Assembly: GCA_021820105.1 (NCBI GenBank)
Contig: JAKAED010000007.1
Span: 1 to 52,532 of the forward strand
DNA: 52,532 nt
Reading direction: 5' to 3'
Origin: Actinomycetes bacterium
GTDB taxonomy: Bacteria; Actinomycetota; Thermoleophilia; Solirubrobacterales; Solirubrobacteraceae
The notes below the pieces were generated by a model, which saw only the letters and a program-made list of their open reading frames with translations, searched no databases and was not told the DNA's origin. Positions 1-9,451 of the stretch are shown here, piece after piece (the stretch's first letter is position 1; the number at the start of each line of letters is the position of its first letter). Made by a program: the position numbers and the translations under genes.

Positions 1-1
1 G

Positions 2-526
2 GCTGAGTTGCTCGTCCGCTTTGCCGACCCAGGTGTGGGAGCCGTCACCCTTGGTGGAATTGATCTGCGCCGGCTGCGGCTCGATGATGTGCGCAGGTCT
101 GTCGTCCTGATCGCCCAGAACGCGCACGTCTTCTCAACCAGCGTGCGGGAGAACCTGCTGCTCGCCCGGCGTGACGCCACTGAGGTGGAGCTGTGGGAGG
201 CGCTGCGGGCGGTTGGCCTGGAAGGTCCCGTGCGCGCGCTTCCGCAGGGGCTCGACACGCTTGTGGGTGAGGATGGAAACCTGCTCTCCGGCGGGCAGCG
301 ACAGCGCCTGACAATCGCGCGCGCGCTTGTCTCCAATGCCAGCTTCATCATTCTGGACGAGCCCACCGCCCAGCTGGATGCTGATACGGCCGCTGAGCTG
401 ATTGCGGCCTTTGACCGCGCAGCGGGAGAGCGCGGGCTGCTGGTGATCACGCACAGGCCCAGGGAGGTCGCCGACTTTGACGCGATCCACAGGCTGTGCG
501 AGGGACGGCTCACCCTGGACGGCTGA
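2..526 (+). CDS. ABC transporter ATP-binding domain, C-terminal part (CydC-like), 5' truncated by window
   Basis: The reading frame is open from base 2, so the gene starts outside the window. What remains is the nucleotide-binding domain of an ABC exporter half-transporter: a Q-loop region (LIAQNAHVFSTSVRENL), the LSGGQRQRL signature, the Walker B ILDEPT and the H-loop (VITHR). The spacing and the wording around the Q-loop resemble CydC, the subunit of the CydDC exporter of cysteine and glutathione needed for cytochrome bd assembly. This is a resemblance only; other type IV exporters share these motifs. The transmembrane half is not visible. The stop is 18 nt before the glycogen phosphorylase start, so the two may be co-transcribed. 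Confidence 0.75.
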   Translation, partial: AELLVRFADPGVGAVTLGGIDLRRLRLDDVRRSVVLIAQNAHVFSTSVRENLLLARRDATEVELWEALRAVGLEGPVRALPQGLDTLVGEDGNLLSGGQRQRLTIARALVSNASFIILDEPTAQLDADTAAELIAAFDRAAGERGLLVITHRPREVADFDAIHRLCEGRLTLDG

Positions 527-544
527 TCTGCAATCCTTGCGCCC

Positions 545-2707
545 GTGGAGCATTTGACGAGCCAGACAGGCGCGGTGGTGCGCGCCGGAGATGGCGAACT
601 TGCCGCGCGCGCCGCAGACCTCGCATCGCGGATGCCAGAGCAGCTTGCATCGCTTGCCAGGCTCGCCTTTGACTACCGCTGGAGCTGGTATCCGGGCGGC
701 AAGGAGCTGTTCAGCCGGATCGATCCCGAGCGCTGGCGGCTGACCGCCGAGAACCCGGTGCGGCTGCTGCAGGAGACCTCCGCCGCAGCCCTGGCACGCG
801 CCGCTTCCGATGCTGAGCTGCTCTCTTGGGCCCGCGCGCTGGAGGAGACTTTCAGGGCCGACAGTGAGCGGCCTTACGCCGGGCCGCACGATCCCCACCG
901 GCCGGTCGCGTTCTTCTGTGCTGAGTACGGGATCCACCAGTCACTGCCGATCTACTCGGGCGGTCTGGGCGGCCTGGCGGGCGACCTGCTCAAGGAGGCC
1001 TCAGATCAGGCGCTCCCGCTGGTTGCGGTCGGCCTGCTCTACCGCCAGGGCTACTTTCGCCAGCGCCTGGAGGCGTCGGGCCGCCAGCAGGAGTCATGGA
1101 TCGACGTGGATCCTGAGCGGCTGCCGGCCGCGCTTGTGCGTCAGCCTGATGGCCGCGCGCTGACGATCACGGTGCCGATCCGCGGCAGTGAGGTCACAGT
1201 CCAGGTCTGGCGAGTGGCAGTGGGGCGGATCCCACTCTTCCTGCTCGATGCGGACCGGCCGGAGAACGGTCACCTGGAGCGTTGGATCACCTCGCGCCTG
1301 TACGTGGGGGATCCGGCCACGCGGCTCTCGCAGTACGCGCTGCTGGGCGTCGGTGGGGTACGGGCGTTGGCGGCGCTCGGCATCGATCCCGGCCTGGTGC
1401 ACCTCAATGAGGGCCATGCCGCCTTTGCGGCGCTGGAGCTTGCACGGCTGGATGTGGAGCGCGGTCAGGGACTCGAGCAGGCGCTTCAGTCCGCCCGCAG
1501 CCGCACCGTTTTCACCACCCACACGCCGGTGGCCGCCGGCAACGAAACCTATCCCGGCGAGGAGATAGTCAAGACGCTGAAGGGCACCATCGCGGAGTTG
1601 GGTGTCGACCCTGACGTCATCCTCCGCATCGGTCGCGATCAGCCGGACAAGACCTCACAACCCTTTGGCGTCACGCAGTTCAGCCTGCGGATGAGCCGCG
1701 CGGCCAACGCGGTCAGTGAGCGCCACGGCGAGGTGGCCCGGGAGATGTGGCAGGGCCTCTGGCCTGGGCGCGGCATCGGTGAGGTGCCGATCGGGCACGT
1801 CACCAACGGCGTCCATCCAGCCAGCTGGGTCGGCCGGCCGATGCATGACCTGCTCAGCCGGCACCTCGGCTCAGATTGGTGGCGAACGGCCGCTGACGCC
1901 GAGGCGTGGGCGGCGGTCGATCGCATCTCCGATGCCGAGCTCTGGGCGGTGCGCTGCGAGCAGCGTGCGCAGCTGGTTGAGTTCGTCAAGCAGCGCAGCG
2001 GGATGGACAGGCTCGCCGAACGCCAGCCGCGCGCGGCGGTTGAGGCGGCCGTGCGTGCGTTTGACCCGGACGTGCTGACGATCGGGTTCGCCCGACGCAA
2101 CGCCACCTACAAGCGCATCGGTCTGCTGATTGAGAACCCGGAGCGGATGCTCGCCCTGCTCTCTGGAGCGCAGCGGATCCAGCTGGTGCTGGCCGGTAAG
2201 GCTCACCCGAGCGATGAGGAGGCCAAGCGCGTGGTGGAGCGGCTGTTCGCCTTCAAGGACGCGCCCGGAGTGGCCGAGCGGGTCGTTTACCTGCATGAGT
2301 ACGACCTTGGCATGGCCCAGCATCTGGTCCGCGGCTGTGACGTCTGGCTGAACCTACCGCGCCCGCCGTTTGAGGCAAGCGGCACGAGCGGCATGAAGGT
2401 CGTGTTCAACGGCGGCCTGAACCTCAGCGTGCTCGACGGATGGTGGGCGGAGGCCTACGACGGCAGCAACGGCTGGGCGCTCCCCGGCGACGTTGAGGCC
2501 GACTCCGAAGCGCAGGACGAGCGTGACGCGACGATGCTCTGCGAACTGCTTGAGCGCGAGGTGGTTCCAGCGTTCTATGAACGGGACGCTCAGGGCCTGC
2601 CACAGGTGTGGCTGGCCCGCGTGCGCGCGTCCCTGCGGACGCTGGCGCCCCAGTTCTCGACTCAGCGGATGCTGGCGGACTACGCCGCCTCGGTCTACGG
2701 CGACTAG
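545..2707 (+). CDS. glgP: alpha-glucan (glycogen) phosphorylase, GT35
   Basis: This 720-residue enzyme releases glucose 1-phosphate from the non-reducing ends of alpha-1,4-glucans using pyridoxal phosphate. It belongs to the shorter bacterial/archaeal phosphorylase branch: an N-terminal region with AFDYRWSWYPGG, then FFCAEYGIHQSLPIYSGGLG, then the PLP segment EASGTSGMK with the expected Schiff-base lysine at Lys618. A histidine-bearing TTHTPV motif lies mid-protein. The start is GTG at 545; its Shine-Dalgarno is weak. The gene follows the ABC exporter by 18 nt. Its 3' end overlaps the last 4 nt of the convergent response regulator gene. Together with the UDP-sugar pyrophosphorylase 3 kb downstream it suggests local storage-carbohydrate metabolism. 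Confidence 0.92.
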   Translation: MEHLTSQTGAVVRAGDGELAARAADLASRMPEQLASLARLAFDYRWSWYPGGKELFSRIDPERWRLTAENPVRLLQETSAAALARAASDAELLSWARALEETFRADSERPYAGPHDPHRPVAFFCAEYGIHQSLPIYSGGLGGLAGDLLKEASDQALPLVAVGLLYRQGYFRQRLEASGRQQESWIDVDPERLPAALVRQPDGRALTITVPIRGSEVTVQVWRVAVGRIPLFLLDADRPENGHLERWITSRLYVGDPATRLSQYALLGVGGVRALAALGIDPGLVHLNEGHAAFAALELARLDVERGQGLEQALQSARSRTVFTTHTPVAAGNETYPGEEIVKTLKGTIAELGVDPDVILRIGRDQPDKTSQPFGVTQFSLRMSRAANAVSERHGEVAREMWQGLWPGRGIGEVPIGHVTNGVHPASWVGRPMHDLLSRHLGSDWWRTAADAEAWAAVDRISDAELWAVRCEQRAQLVEFVKQRSGMDRLAERQPRAAVEAAVRAFDPDVLTIGFARRNATYKRIGLLIENPERMLALLSGAQRIQLVLAGKAHPSDEEAKRVVERLFAFKDAPGVAERVVYLHEYDLGMAQHLVRGCDVWLNLPRPPFEASGTSGMKVVFNGGLNLSVLDGWWAEAYDGSNGWALPGDVEADSEAQDERDATMLCELLEREVVPAFYERDAQGLPQVWLARVRASLRTLAPQFSTQRMLADYAASVYGD

Positions 2708-3333
2708 CTGACCAGCTTGCGGTCCAGCGCATAGCGCACCAACTCGGCGCGATCGCTGAGGCCCAGCTTCTGCTGGATGTGGGCGCGGTGTGTCTCCACG
2801 GTGCGCACCGACAGGAAGAGCTCCTCCGCAACCTGTGAGTTCGTGTAGCCCAGGGCGATCAGGCGCAGGATCTCCAGTTCGCGCTCAGACAGTCCGTCCG
2901 GGGGTCCGGGAGGCGGCTCGGCCGCGACCTTTGCTCCCAGGCGCGGGTTCAGGTAGTGCTCACCGGCGACTGCGGCGCGGATCGCCAAGACCAGTTCGGC
3001 GTCAGCCGATTCCTTCAGCACGTATCCGAGCACGCCGGCGCTGAGCGCGCTGCGGGCGTAGGCCGGCTCGTTCTGCATCGTGAGCACGACAATCTGGGTG
3101 TCCGGGAACTCGGTACGAAGCTTGGGGATCGCCTCAATGCTCGGTTCGCCCGGCATGTTCAGGTCCAGGACCAGCACATGCGGATGGTGGCCGCGCAGAT
3201 AGCGTCGGGCGGACTCCACGTCCTCAGCTTCAGCTACCACCTCAAAGCCCTGCTCGCTTTCAAGCAGCTGCCGGAGCCCGCGGCGAACGATCGCATGATC
3301 ATCGGCGATGACGATCTTGATGGGTTCAGTCAT
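2704..3333 (-). CDS. NarL/LuxR-type response regulator (orphan)
   Basis: A 209-residue two-domain transcription regulator. Residues 1-120 form a receiver domain with the acidic pair Asp11-Asp12, phosphoacceptor Asp57 (VLDLNMPG) and a late conserved lysine (YVLKE). Residues 145-205 form a LuxR-type helix-turn-helix (LSERELEILRLIALGYTNSQVAEELFLSVRTVETHRAHI). No histidine kinase lies next to it, so its partner is unknown. The hybrid kinase at 38.4-42.2 kb is the only kinase in the window, and nothing ties it to this gene. The gene is monocistronic and divergent from nadE across a 195-nt gap. It converges on glgP with a 4-nt overlap of the two stop regions. Confidence 0.93.
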   Translation of the reverse strand: MTEPIKIVIADDHAIVRRGLRQLLESEQGFEVVAEAEDVESARRYLRGHHPHVLVLDLNMPGEPSIEAIPKLRTEFPDTQIVVLTMQNEPAYARSALSAGVLGYVLKESADAELVLAIRAAVAGEHYLNPRLGAKVAAEPPPGPPDGLSERELEILRLIALGYTNSQVAEELFLSVRTVETHRAHIQQKLGLSDRAELVRYALDRKLVS

Positions 3334-3528
3334 GTGCGGGGAACATACACAGGGCTGAGTGGTGGATGCAATGTGGCTGAGGCGAGCTGACGCCGCGGGC
3401 TACCTCAAGCTGATTGCGGGAAACTACTGAGGCTCTGCATAGGGAGACCGGTTTAGGGGCGGCACAACCGGCTTGCATCGATCGCTGCGGCCCTTGGTGC
3501 TGGGGCCAGGATCGCAATACTCCTGAAG

Positions 3529-5616
3529 ATGTCTGCGCAAGATGTGACCCGCGAGTTGCCGTTTGAGTCGATCTATCGCCACGGCTATGCGCGTGTGGCG
3601 GCGGCTGTCCCCCGTGTCCGGATCGGCGATCCGGGCTTCAATGCTGAGCATGTGCTCGCGCTTGCGCGGGCGGCGGATGAGCGCGGCGCGGCGCTGATTG
3701 TCTTCCCCGAACTGGGGCTCACGGCCTACACGGCCGACGACCTCTTCCACCAGGACGCGCTGATCGAGACGACTGAGCGTGCGCTCGCGCACGTGCGGGC
3801 GGAGAGCGTCGATTTGACACCGCTGATTGTCGTCGGCGCCCCGCTGCGGGCCGAACAGGGTCTGTTCAACGCCGCCGTGGTGATCCACCAGGGCCGGATC
3901 CTCGGAGCTGTGCCCAAGAGCTATCTCCCGGAGTACCGGGAGTTCTATGAGAAGCGCCAATTCAGGGCGGCGCGTGACCTGCTCGGTGAGGAGTTGCGGT
4001 TGGGCGGTGAGCGGGTCCCGTTCGGCAACGATCTCCTGTTCAGCGCCACGGATGTGCCGGACCTGACCGTGGCGGTTGAGATCTGCGAGGACGTGTGGGC
4101 GCCGATTCCGCCCAGCACGTATGCGGCGCTGGCCGGCGCGACCGTGCTTGCCAACCTCTCGGCCAGCAATGTCACGGTGGGCAAGTCTGACTACCGACAC
4201 GTGCTCTGTGCGGGCCATTCTGCTCGCACGCTCAGCGCCTACATCTACACGGCCGCCGGCCTGGGCGAGTCCACCACTGACATGGCCTGGGACGGCCAGG
4301 CGATGATCTATGAGAACGGAGACCGGCTCGCCGAGTCGGCGCGCTTTCAGCAGGTGGAGCATCTGCTGCTCGCTGATGTGGATCTGCACAGGTTGCGCGC
4401 GGACCGCACGGAGCGCAGCTCCTGGGGCGATTCGATCCAGGACCACCGGGAGCGTCTGCGTGGGTTCCGGCGGATTGAGTTCGCCCTGCGGCCGCCGGCT
4501 CGGCCGCTCAGCCCGGTCGCTGAGATCGCTCGCTTCCCCTACGTGCCTGTGGACCCCGCTTCGCGACGCCAGCGCTGCGAGGAGGTCTACAACATCCAGG
4601 TGGCCGGGCTGCAGACGCGGCTTGAGGCGACTGGCATCCAGAAGCTTGTGATCGGTGTGTCGGGCGGGCTCGACTCCACGCATGCGCTGATCGTGGCGGT
4701 GCGTGCGCTTGATCGGCTCGGGCTGCCGCGCAGCAACGTGCTCGCCTACACGATGCCGGGCTTTGGCACCAGTGCGACCACCCTGCGCAGCGCCCGCGAA
4801 CTGATGCTCGCGCTTGGGGTGAGCGCCAACGAGCTTGACATCCGCCCGGCCTCGCAGCGGATGCTCGAAGCGCTCGGCCACCCCGCCGCGGAGGGGTCGC
4901 CGGTCTACGACCTGACCTATGAGAATGTCCAGGCGGGTGAGCGCACCTCCCACCTGTTCCGACTGGCAAACTTCCACAACGCGCTCGTGCTCGGGACCGG
5001 AGACCTCAGCGAGCTCGCGCTCGGTTGGAGCACCTACGGCGTCGGGGACCAGATGTCGCACTACAACGTCAACGCGTCGGTGCCAAAGACTTTGATTCAG
5101 TTCCTGTTGCGCTGGGCAGTAGACACCGACGAGTTCGGGCCTGAGGCGGGGCGCGTACTCGCAGCCGTGCTGAACACGGAAATCTCCCCGGAGCTGATCC
5201 CGGCGGGCGCTGACACCGGTGCCCAGGAACCCCACCAGAACAGTGAACAGACGGTTGGTCCCTATGAGCTGCAGGACTTCTTCCTTTACCACGTGCTCCG
5301 CTTCGGCAACAGGCCGAGCAGGGTCGCGTGGCTTGCACAGCAGGCCTGGGGCGACCGCGACCGCGGATCCTGGCCGGACCTGATCCCGCCCGAGCGCCGC
5401 AACGAGTACAGCCTCGAGCAGATCGAAAGGTGGCTGCGCGTGTTCCTGCATCGCTTCTTCCAAACAAGTCAGTTCAAGCGTTCGGCGATCCCAAACGCGC
5501 CGAAGGTGGGCTCGGGAGGCTCGCTGTCGCCTCGCGGCGATTGGCGGGCTCCGAGCGACGGCAACTCAACGGCCTGGCTGGCCGAGTTGGAACAGGGGCT
5601 CGCTGATGCGCGCTGA
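3529..5616 (+). CDS. nadE: glutamine-dependent NAD+ synthetase
   Basis: This 695-residue two-domain enzyme makes NAD+ from deamido-NAD+ with ATP and glutamine. The N-terminal nitrilase-type amidase domain (about 20-300) carries the Glu-Lys-Cys triad as Glu61 (FPELGLTAY), Lys130 (VPKSYLPEY) and Cys186 (EICEDVW). The C-terminal synthetase domain (about 330-680) has the ATP P-loop SGGLDS at 378-383. Length and order match the mycobacterial long-form NadE. The start is ATG at 3529 with a weak Shine-Dalgarno. The 3' end overlaps the next gene by 11 nt, which suggests translational coupling to the uridylyltransferase. A long open frame lies antisense across it and is not a gene. Confidence 0.95.
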   Translation: MSAQDVTRELPFESIYRHGYARVAAAVPRVRIGDPGFNAEHVLALARAADERGAALIVFPELGLTAYTADDLFHQDALIETTERALAHVRAESVDLTPLIVVGAPLRAEQGLFNAAVVIHQGRILGAVPKSYLPEYREFYEKRQFRAARDLLGEELRLGGERVPFGNDLLFSATDVPDLTVAVEICEDVWAPIPPSTYAALAGATVLANLSASNVTVGKSDYRHVLCAGHSARTLSAYIYTAAGLGESTTDMAWDGQAMIYENGDRLAESARFQQVEHLLLADVDLHRLRADRTERSSWGDSIQDHRERLRGFRRIEFALRPPARPLSPVAEIARFPYVPVDPASRRQRCEEVYNIQVAGLQTRLEATGIQKLVIGVSGGLDSTHALIVAVRALDRLGLPRSNVLAYTMPGFGTSATTLRSARELMLALGVSANELDIRPASQRMLEALGHPAAEGSPVYDLTYENVQAGERTSHLFRLANFHNALVLGTGDLSELALGWSTYGVGDQMSHYNVNASVPKTLIQFLLRWAVDTDEFGPEAGRVLAAVLNTEISPELIPAGADTGAQEPHQNSEQTVGPYELQDFFLYHVLRFGNRPSRVAWLAQQAWGDRDRGSWPDLIPPERRNEYSLEQIERWLRVFLHRFFQTSQFKRSAIPNAPKVGSGGSLSPRGDWRAPSDGNSTAWLAELEQGLADAR

Positions 5617-7003
5617 CCCGTTGAACGCCGCCGCCGAGCGGATGCGTGAGTCCGGCCAGAGCGAGGCCGCCACACAGCAGTTCGTCTACGCGCTCGAGCG
5701 CGTGCTCAGCGGCACACAAACGCTGATTCCCAGCTCCGAACTGGAACCCGCACCGGACGTGCCGGCGTTGTCCACGCTACCGGAGACCGATGCCGCCGCC
5801 GCGCTGGAGCAGCTCGCGGTGATCAAGCTCAACGGTGGGCTGGCGACGTCGATGGGTCTGCAGCAGCCCAAATCGCTGCTGGAGGCCCGCGAGGGCAGCA
5901 GCTTCCTGGAGATCATCGTCGAACAGACCATCGCCCTGCGCCGCCGTCACGGTGTGCGTCTGCCGCTGATCCTGATGAACAGTCAGGCGACGCGCGAGCC
6001 GACGCTGGACGCAATGTCACGCTTCCCGGAGCTGGCAAGCCCCGGGCTGCCCGCCGATTTTCTGCAGAGCATGGTGCCGAAGCTGGATGCCGAGACCATG
6101 CTGCCGGCCCGCTGGCCGGCAGCACCCGAGCTCGAATGGTGTCCCCCCGGTCACGGCGACGTGTACGCCTCGATGATCGGCTCCGGCCTGGTTGACGCGC
6201 TGCGCGAGCAGGGCTTCCGGTATGTGATGATCTCCAACTCGGACAATCTGGGCGCGATTGTGGATCCGCGCATCGCCGGCCACATCGCCCGCGAGCGGAT
6301 CCCGTTCCTGATGGAGGTTGTGCGTGGCACCGCGGCAGACCGCAAGGGAGGTCACATCGCACGGCGCCTCAGTGACGGCCAGCTGGTGCTCCGCGAGACC
6401 GCGCAGACGCCGCCGGAGGATCAGGATTCATTCCGGGACTACCGGCGCTGGCGCTTCTACAACACCAACTCGCTGTGGCTCGACCTGGAGGCGCTGGCGG
6501 AGCGCTTTGCCGCCGGTGGGCGCCTGGAGCTGCCGGTGATCCTGAACCGCAAGACTGTGGATCCCCGCGACTCCACGTCCACGCCGGTGCTGCAGCTGGA
6601 GCACGCCATGGGCGCGGCCATTTCCGGCTTCCCCGGCGCGAGCCTGCTGGAGGTGGAGCGCACGCGGTTCGTGCCGGTCAAGACCACAGACGATCTGCTC
6701 GTGCTCCGCTCGGACGCATACCGGATCGGTGACGACTGGCGCGTGGAGCCTGCGTTCGCAAGCGGTAACGGCCAGCCATTGGTGGTGCTGGACCGGGAAT
6801 TCTTCGGTCTGATCGATCAGTTTGAGGCGCGCATGTCAGGTGGGCCACCCTCTCTGCGGGAGGCCTTGCGCCTGGTCGTCAGCGGCGACGTCAGCTTCGG
6901 CGCGGGGGTTGTTGTGCGCGGAGAGGTTGAGATCGACGCTCCAGACGGGCGGCTGCACATTGCGGACGGAACCCTCCTTGACGGTGCTGACGGCCGCCGC
7001 TGA
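5606..7003 (+). CDS. UTP--glucose-1-phosphate uridylyltransferase-like (UDPGP family)
   Basis: A 465-residue nucleotidyltransferase of the UDPGP family, the eukaryotic-type UDP-glucose/UDP-N-acetylhexosamine pyrophosphorylases, not the bacterial GalU type. The nucleotide-binding motif is at about residues 74-90 ([17 protein letters not shown]), and [10 protein letters not shown] and the [11 protein letters not shown] substrate region follow. It would convert glucose 1-phosphate and UTP to UDP-glucose, consistent with the glycogen phosphorylase upstream. Sugar specificity cannot be read from sequence alone. It overlaps nadE by 11 nt, and its TGA overlaps the ATG of the CYTH gene by one base, so the three are one translational unit. 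Confidence 0.88.
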   Translation: MRADPLNAAAERMRESGQSEAATQQFVYALERVLSGTQTLIPSSELEPAPDVPALSTLPETDAAAALEQLAVIKLNGGLATSMGLQQPKSLLEAREGSSFLEIIVEQTIALRRRHGVRLPLILMNSQATREPTLDAMSRFPELASPGLPADFLQSMVPKLDAETMLPARWPAAPELEWCPPGHGDVYASMIGSGLVDALREQGFRYVMISNSDNLGAIVDPRIAGHIARERIPFLMEVVRGTAADRKGGHIARRLSDGQLVLRETAQTPPEDQDSFRDYRRWRFYNTNSLWLDLEALAERFAAGGRLELPVILNRKTVDPRDSTSTPVLQLEHAMGAAISGFPGASLLEVERTRFVPVKTTDDLLVLRSDAYRIGDDWRVEPAFASGNGQPLVVLDREFFGLIDQFEARMSGGPPSLREALRLVVSGDVSFGAGVVVRGEVEIDAPDGRLHIADGTLLDGADGRR

Positions 7004-7491
7004 TGGCCGGCACCGAAATCGAACGCAAGTGGCTGGTTGAGCATGCTCCGGCCGCGGCCCTGGCGGCGCCCTCAGAGCCGATCCGGCAGGGCTACCTGAC
7101 AATCGCGGACGACGGCGGCGAGACACGCATCCGGCGGCTGGGCGAGCGCTTCAAGCTGACCGTGAAATCGGGCGGTGGGTTGGTCCGGGCCGAGCACGAG
7201 GTTGAGCTGACGGAGGCGCAGTTCAACGCCCTCTGGCCGGCCACCGAGGGTGCTCGCCTTGAGAAGCGCAGACACAGGATTGAGGGCCCCGGCGAGGTTG
7301 TGATTGAGCTCGATGTCTATGAGGGCGCGCTCCAGGGCCTGCTCGTGGCTGAGGTGGAGTTCGCTGACGCTGACGCTGCCGGAGCCTTTGTGGCCCCGGA
7401 CTGGTTCGGCCGCGAGGTCACGGAGGACCGCGCCTACAAGAATCAGCGCCTGGCGCTCGGGCCGCCGCTGCCGGCGCCCACCTCGGCGTGA
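7003..7491 (+). CDS. CYTH domain protein (triphosphate-tunnel phosphatase/cyclase-like)
   Basis: A 162-residue single-domain CYTH protein. The diagnostic ExExK motif is present at the N-terminus as Glu5, Glu7 and Lys9 (GTEIERKWLV). Later alternating charged strands (RIRRLGERFKLTVKSG, VVIELDVYEGALQGL, VAEVEFAD) line the triphosphate tunnel. Bacterial members are usually inorganic triphosphatases; a few are adenylate cyclases or thiamine triphosphatases, and sequence does not separate these. The start codon shares a base with the uridylyltransferase stop (TGATG). The 3' end overlaps the convergent glycosidase-like gene by 49 nt. Confidence 0.88.
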   Translation: MAGTEIERKWLVEHAPAAALAAPSEPIRQGYLTIADDGGETRIRRLGERFKLTVKSGGGLVRAEHEVELTEAQFNALWPATEGARLEKRRHRIEGPGEVVIELDVYEGALQGLLVAEVEFADADAAGAFVAPDWFGREVTEDRAYKNQRLALGPPLPAPTSA

Positions 7492-9197
7492 AGCTCGTTG
7501 CGGGAGTGAAGCCCGCGCATCCATGCCGGCACCGACTCAACGAGCGTCGCCTGACCGCGGCCGCTGGTGCTCATCGCCCGCCGCGCCACTACTGCCACCA
7601 CGCGCCTGTGGCGGCGGGTCCAACGGACCGTGACGGGCCTGGCCCTGAGCAGCAGGTCCCAGGTCGCGCCGTTGATGACGCCGGTCGCGCTGAGGCCGTG
7701 GCGGCGCTGGAAGCTGCGGACCGCGGCCTGTGTACGTGGCCCGAAGACACCGTCTACCGAGATTCGGTAGCCGGCTCCGAACAGGTGCTCCTGCGCCCAG
7801 ATCACGAGGTCTCCCTTGTTGCGGCGGAAGATGCTGGCGGGTGTCCGGCTGATGCCGTAGCTGACCGGCAGCGGCGCTGCCCGGTCAATCGCCCCAAAGT
7901 AGGCGAGCGGTGCTGACTGCCAGTCCCACCAGCTCACGCCGGTCGCGCCGTACTGCTGCGCAAACCGGTTGAACTGCTCGATCGTGGCCACCGACATGCC
8001 GTGCCCGCTGTTCCAGAGCTGACCGAGCGGGAAGATCGGCCGACGGTAGATCTCGTTGTACTCGTAGGTCACCGCGTAGATGTTGCGGACGCTCGTGCCG
8101 ATATCGGCCCAGTACATCTGCGGCAGGTTGTACTGGGCGCCGTTAGGGCCGAGGAACACGGAGTACGGGAAGCTCAGGTGGTAGCTCACGTACGGGAAGC
8201 TGGCCAGCCCGACGGGGAAGCGCCGGCCGATCAGCCGGCGCAGCCGGCTGACGTAGGTCTGTGCCTGCGGATAGCGGCCCTCGTACTCCGATTCAGCGTC
8301 CACCACCAGGCAGTCAGCGCCCGCCCTGACGGCGCGGGCGCCCAGGTCGGCCTCCACCATCGGTCTGATCCCGTAGATGTACTGCCAGGCGCACACATGC
8401 AGGCCCGCCTCGTGCAGTGCTGAGACCAGCCGGTGCGAGAACTGTGACCAGTAGCTGGTGCCGTCGCTGCTCTTCACATACACGGCGCTGATCCTGAAGC
8501 GCTCGGCCTTGGCGATGATCGCGGCAAGGTTGCCGCCGTTTGAGTTCGCGAGCTGCCAGATCCACACGGCGCGTCCATGGAACGGGTTGCCGGGAGGAAC
8601 GGGGATGCTGCTGGGTGGCGGTGCTGGCACCCTGCACGGCGGGGTGACGGTCACGGTCGCGGTGCCCGGAGTGGTGACGGTGGCGGTTGTCGGCACGGTC
8701 GTGGTCACCGGGGCGGTGCTGGTCACCGGGGTGAGCGTCGTCTCCGTTGTGGTGGTCGGCGGATTCCCGGCGGTCGTTGTCACCGTCTGGGTCTCAGTTG
8801 TGGTCACCGTCTGCGTCGTGGTCAGCGTGGCGGTGGTTGGCACCGTCGTCGTTGTGACCGGTCCGGGCGTGGTGGTGGTCAGGCCGACCGAACCGCTGCA
8901 CGGAGTCCGGATCGTCAGGGTCGGCGTGGTTGAGGTGGTGGCCGGGATCGTTGACGTGACAGCTGAGCCGGTCGGGGTTGTCCCGCCGCTGGGCAAGGTG
9001 CCTGTGGTGGTGAGCGTTCCCGTGGTTGTGGCCGGAACCGGGAGGCCCGTGGCGCCGCCGTCGCCCAGGGCGACCGCTGTTGCGGGACCCAGCGCCGCCG
9101 CCATCAGCAGTGCTGCGGCCAGCGCCGCCCTGTCGGCCCGGCGACCGCATGGAGACGAACGCTCCTGCCGGAGCGACCTGAACCAGACTCGTCTCAC
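7443..9197 (-). CDS. secreted glycosidase-like TIM-barrel protein with Thr-rich linker and C-terminal peptidoglycan-binding domain
   Basis: I take GTG 9197 as start because it begins a good signal peptide (MRRVWFR..., then AALAAALLMAAALGPATAVA); the open frame extends to 9335 without better support. After the signal come about 140 residues rich in Thr, Pro and Val (many TTT and TTTT runs). Next is a domain of about 260 residues starting FHGRAVWIWQLANSNGG and resembling bacterial glycosyl-hydrolase-like TIM barrels (ISAVYVKSSDG, CLVVDAESEYEG, GVSWWDWQ). A PG_binding_1 repeat (VDGVFGPRTQAAVRSFQRRHGL) and a basic tail follow. The acidic residues in VVDAESEYE could be catalytic. The protein is probably exported and wall-associated. 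Substrate is unknown. Its C-terminal codons overlap the CYTH gene. Confidence 0.8.
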   Translation of the reverse strand: MRRVWFRSLRQERSSPCGRRADRAALAAALLMAAALGPATAVALGDGGATGLPVPATTTGTLTTTGTLPSGGTTPTGSAVTSTIPATTSTTPTLTIRTPCSGSVGLTTTTPGPVTTTTVPTTATLTTTQTVTTTETQTVTTTAGNPPTTTTETTLTPVTSTAPVTTTVPTTATVTTPGTATVTVTPPCRVPAPPPSSIPVPPGNPFHGRAVWIWQLANSNGGNLAAIIAKAERFRISAVYVKSSDGTSYWSQFSHRLVSALHEAGLHVCAWQYIYGIRPMVEADLGARAVRAGADCLVVDAESEYEGRYPQAQTYVSRLRRLIGRRFPVGLASFPYVSYHLSFPYSVFLGPNGAQYNLPQMYWADIGTSVRNIYAVTYEYNEIYRRPIFPLGQLWNSGHGMSVATIEQFNRFAQQYGATGVSWWDWQSAPLAYFGAIDRAAPLPVSYGISRTPASIFRRNKGDLVIWAQEHLFGAGYRISVDGVFGPRTQAAVRSFQRRHGLSATGVINGATWDLLLRARPVTVRWTRRHRRVVAVVARRAMSTSGRGQATLVESVPAWMRGLHSRNELHAEVGAGSGGPSARR

Positions 9198-9374
9198 AGC
9201 TCTTTCAAACCCACGTCGCCTCACCGAGTTGCGCCGCTGACCAGGACTGTCAACTGGAGCTCCCGGTAGGGAGGTTACGGAAGGTTCGACGTGGTCCCTG
9301 TGCCTGAATGCAATCCTGCGCTGAGGACCCTGCACTGCGAGTTCACCGGTGGCCCCTGGCGGGCCTCATAGGAA

Positions 9375-9433
9375 GGGGCTGGCCGGCGGGCCAGCCCCAG
9401 GCCCTGATGGTGGCCAGCGGGCCACCATCAGGG
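9375..9433 (-). terminator. tandem hairpins downstream of glnN
   Basis: There are two perfect hairpins. Bases 9402-9415 pair with 9420-9433 (14 bp, 4-nt loop), and 9375-9384 pair with 9389-9398 (10 bp, 4-nt loop). Reading leftward they begin 18 nt after the glutamine synthetase stop codon. There is no long U tract, so rho-independent termination is likely but not classical; transcript-stabilising stems are the alternative. Confidence 0.75.
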
Positions 9434-9451
9434 AGACAACCGGAAGAACTG

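Noticed and set aside
3424-5463. A 679-codon open frame antisense to nadE
   Set aside because: High GC keeps the opposite strand open. The product is Arg/His/Gln-rich with no fold-like pattern, while the sense strand has all NAD synthetase motifs.
8458-9240. Val-rich 260-codon frame antisense to the Thr-rich linker of the glycosidase-like protein
   Set aside because: It is the reverse complement of Thr codons (GTG/GTT) and does not look like a membrane protein on inspection of charges and ends.
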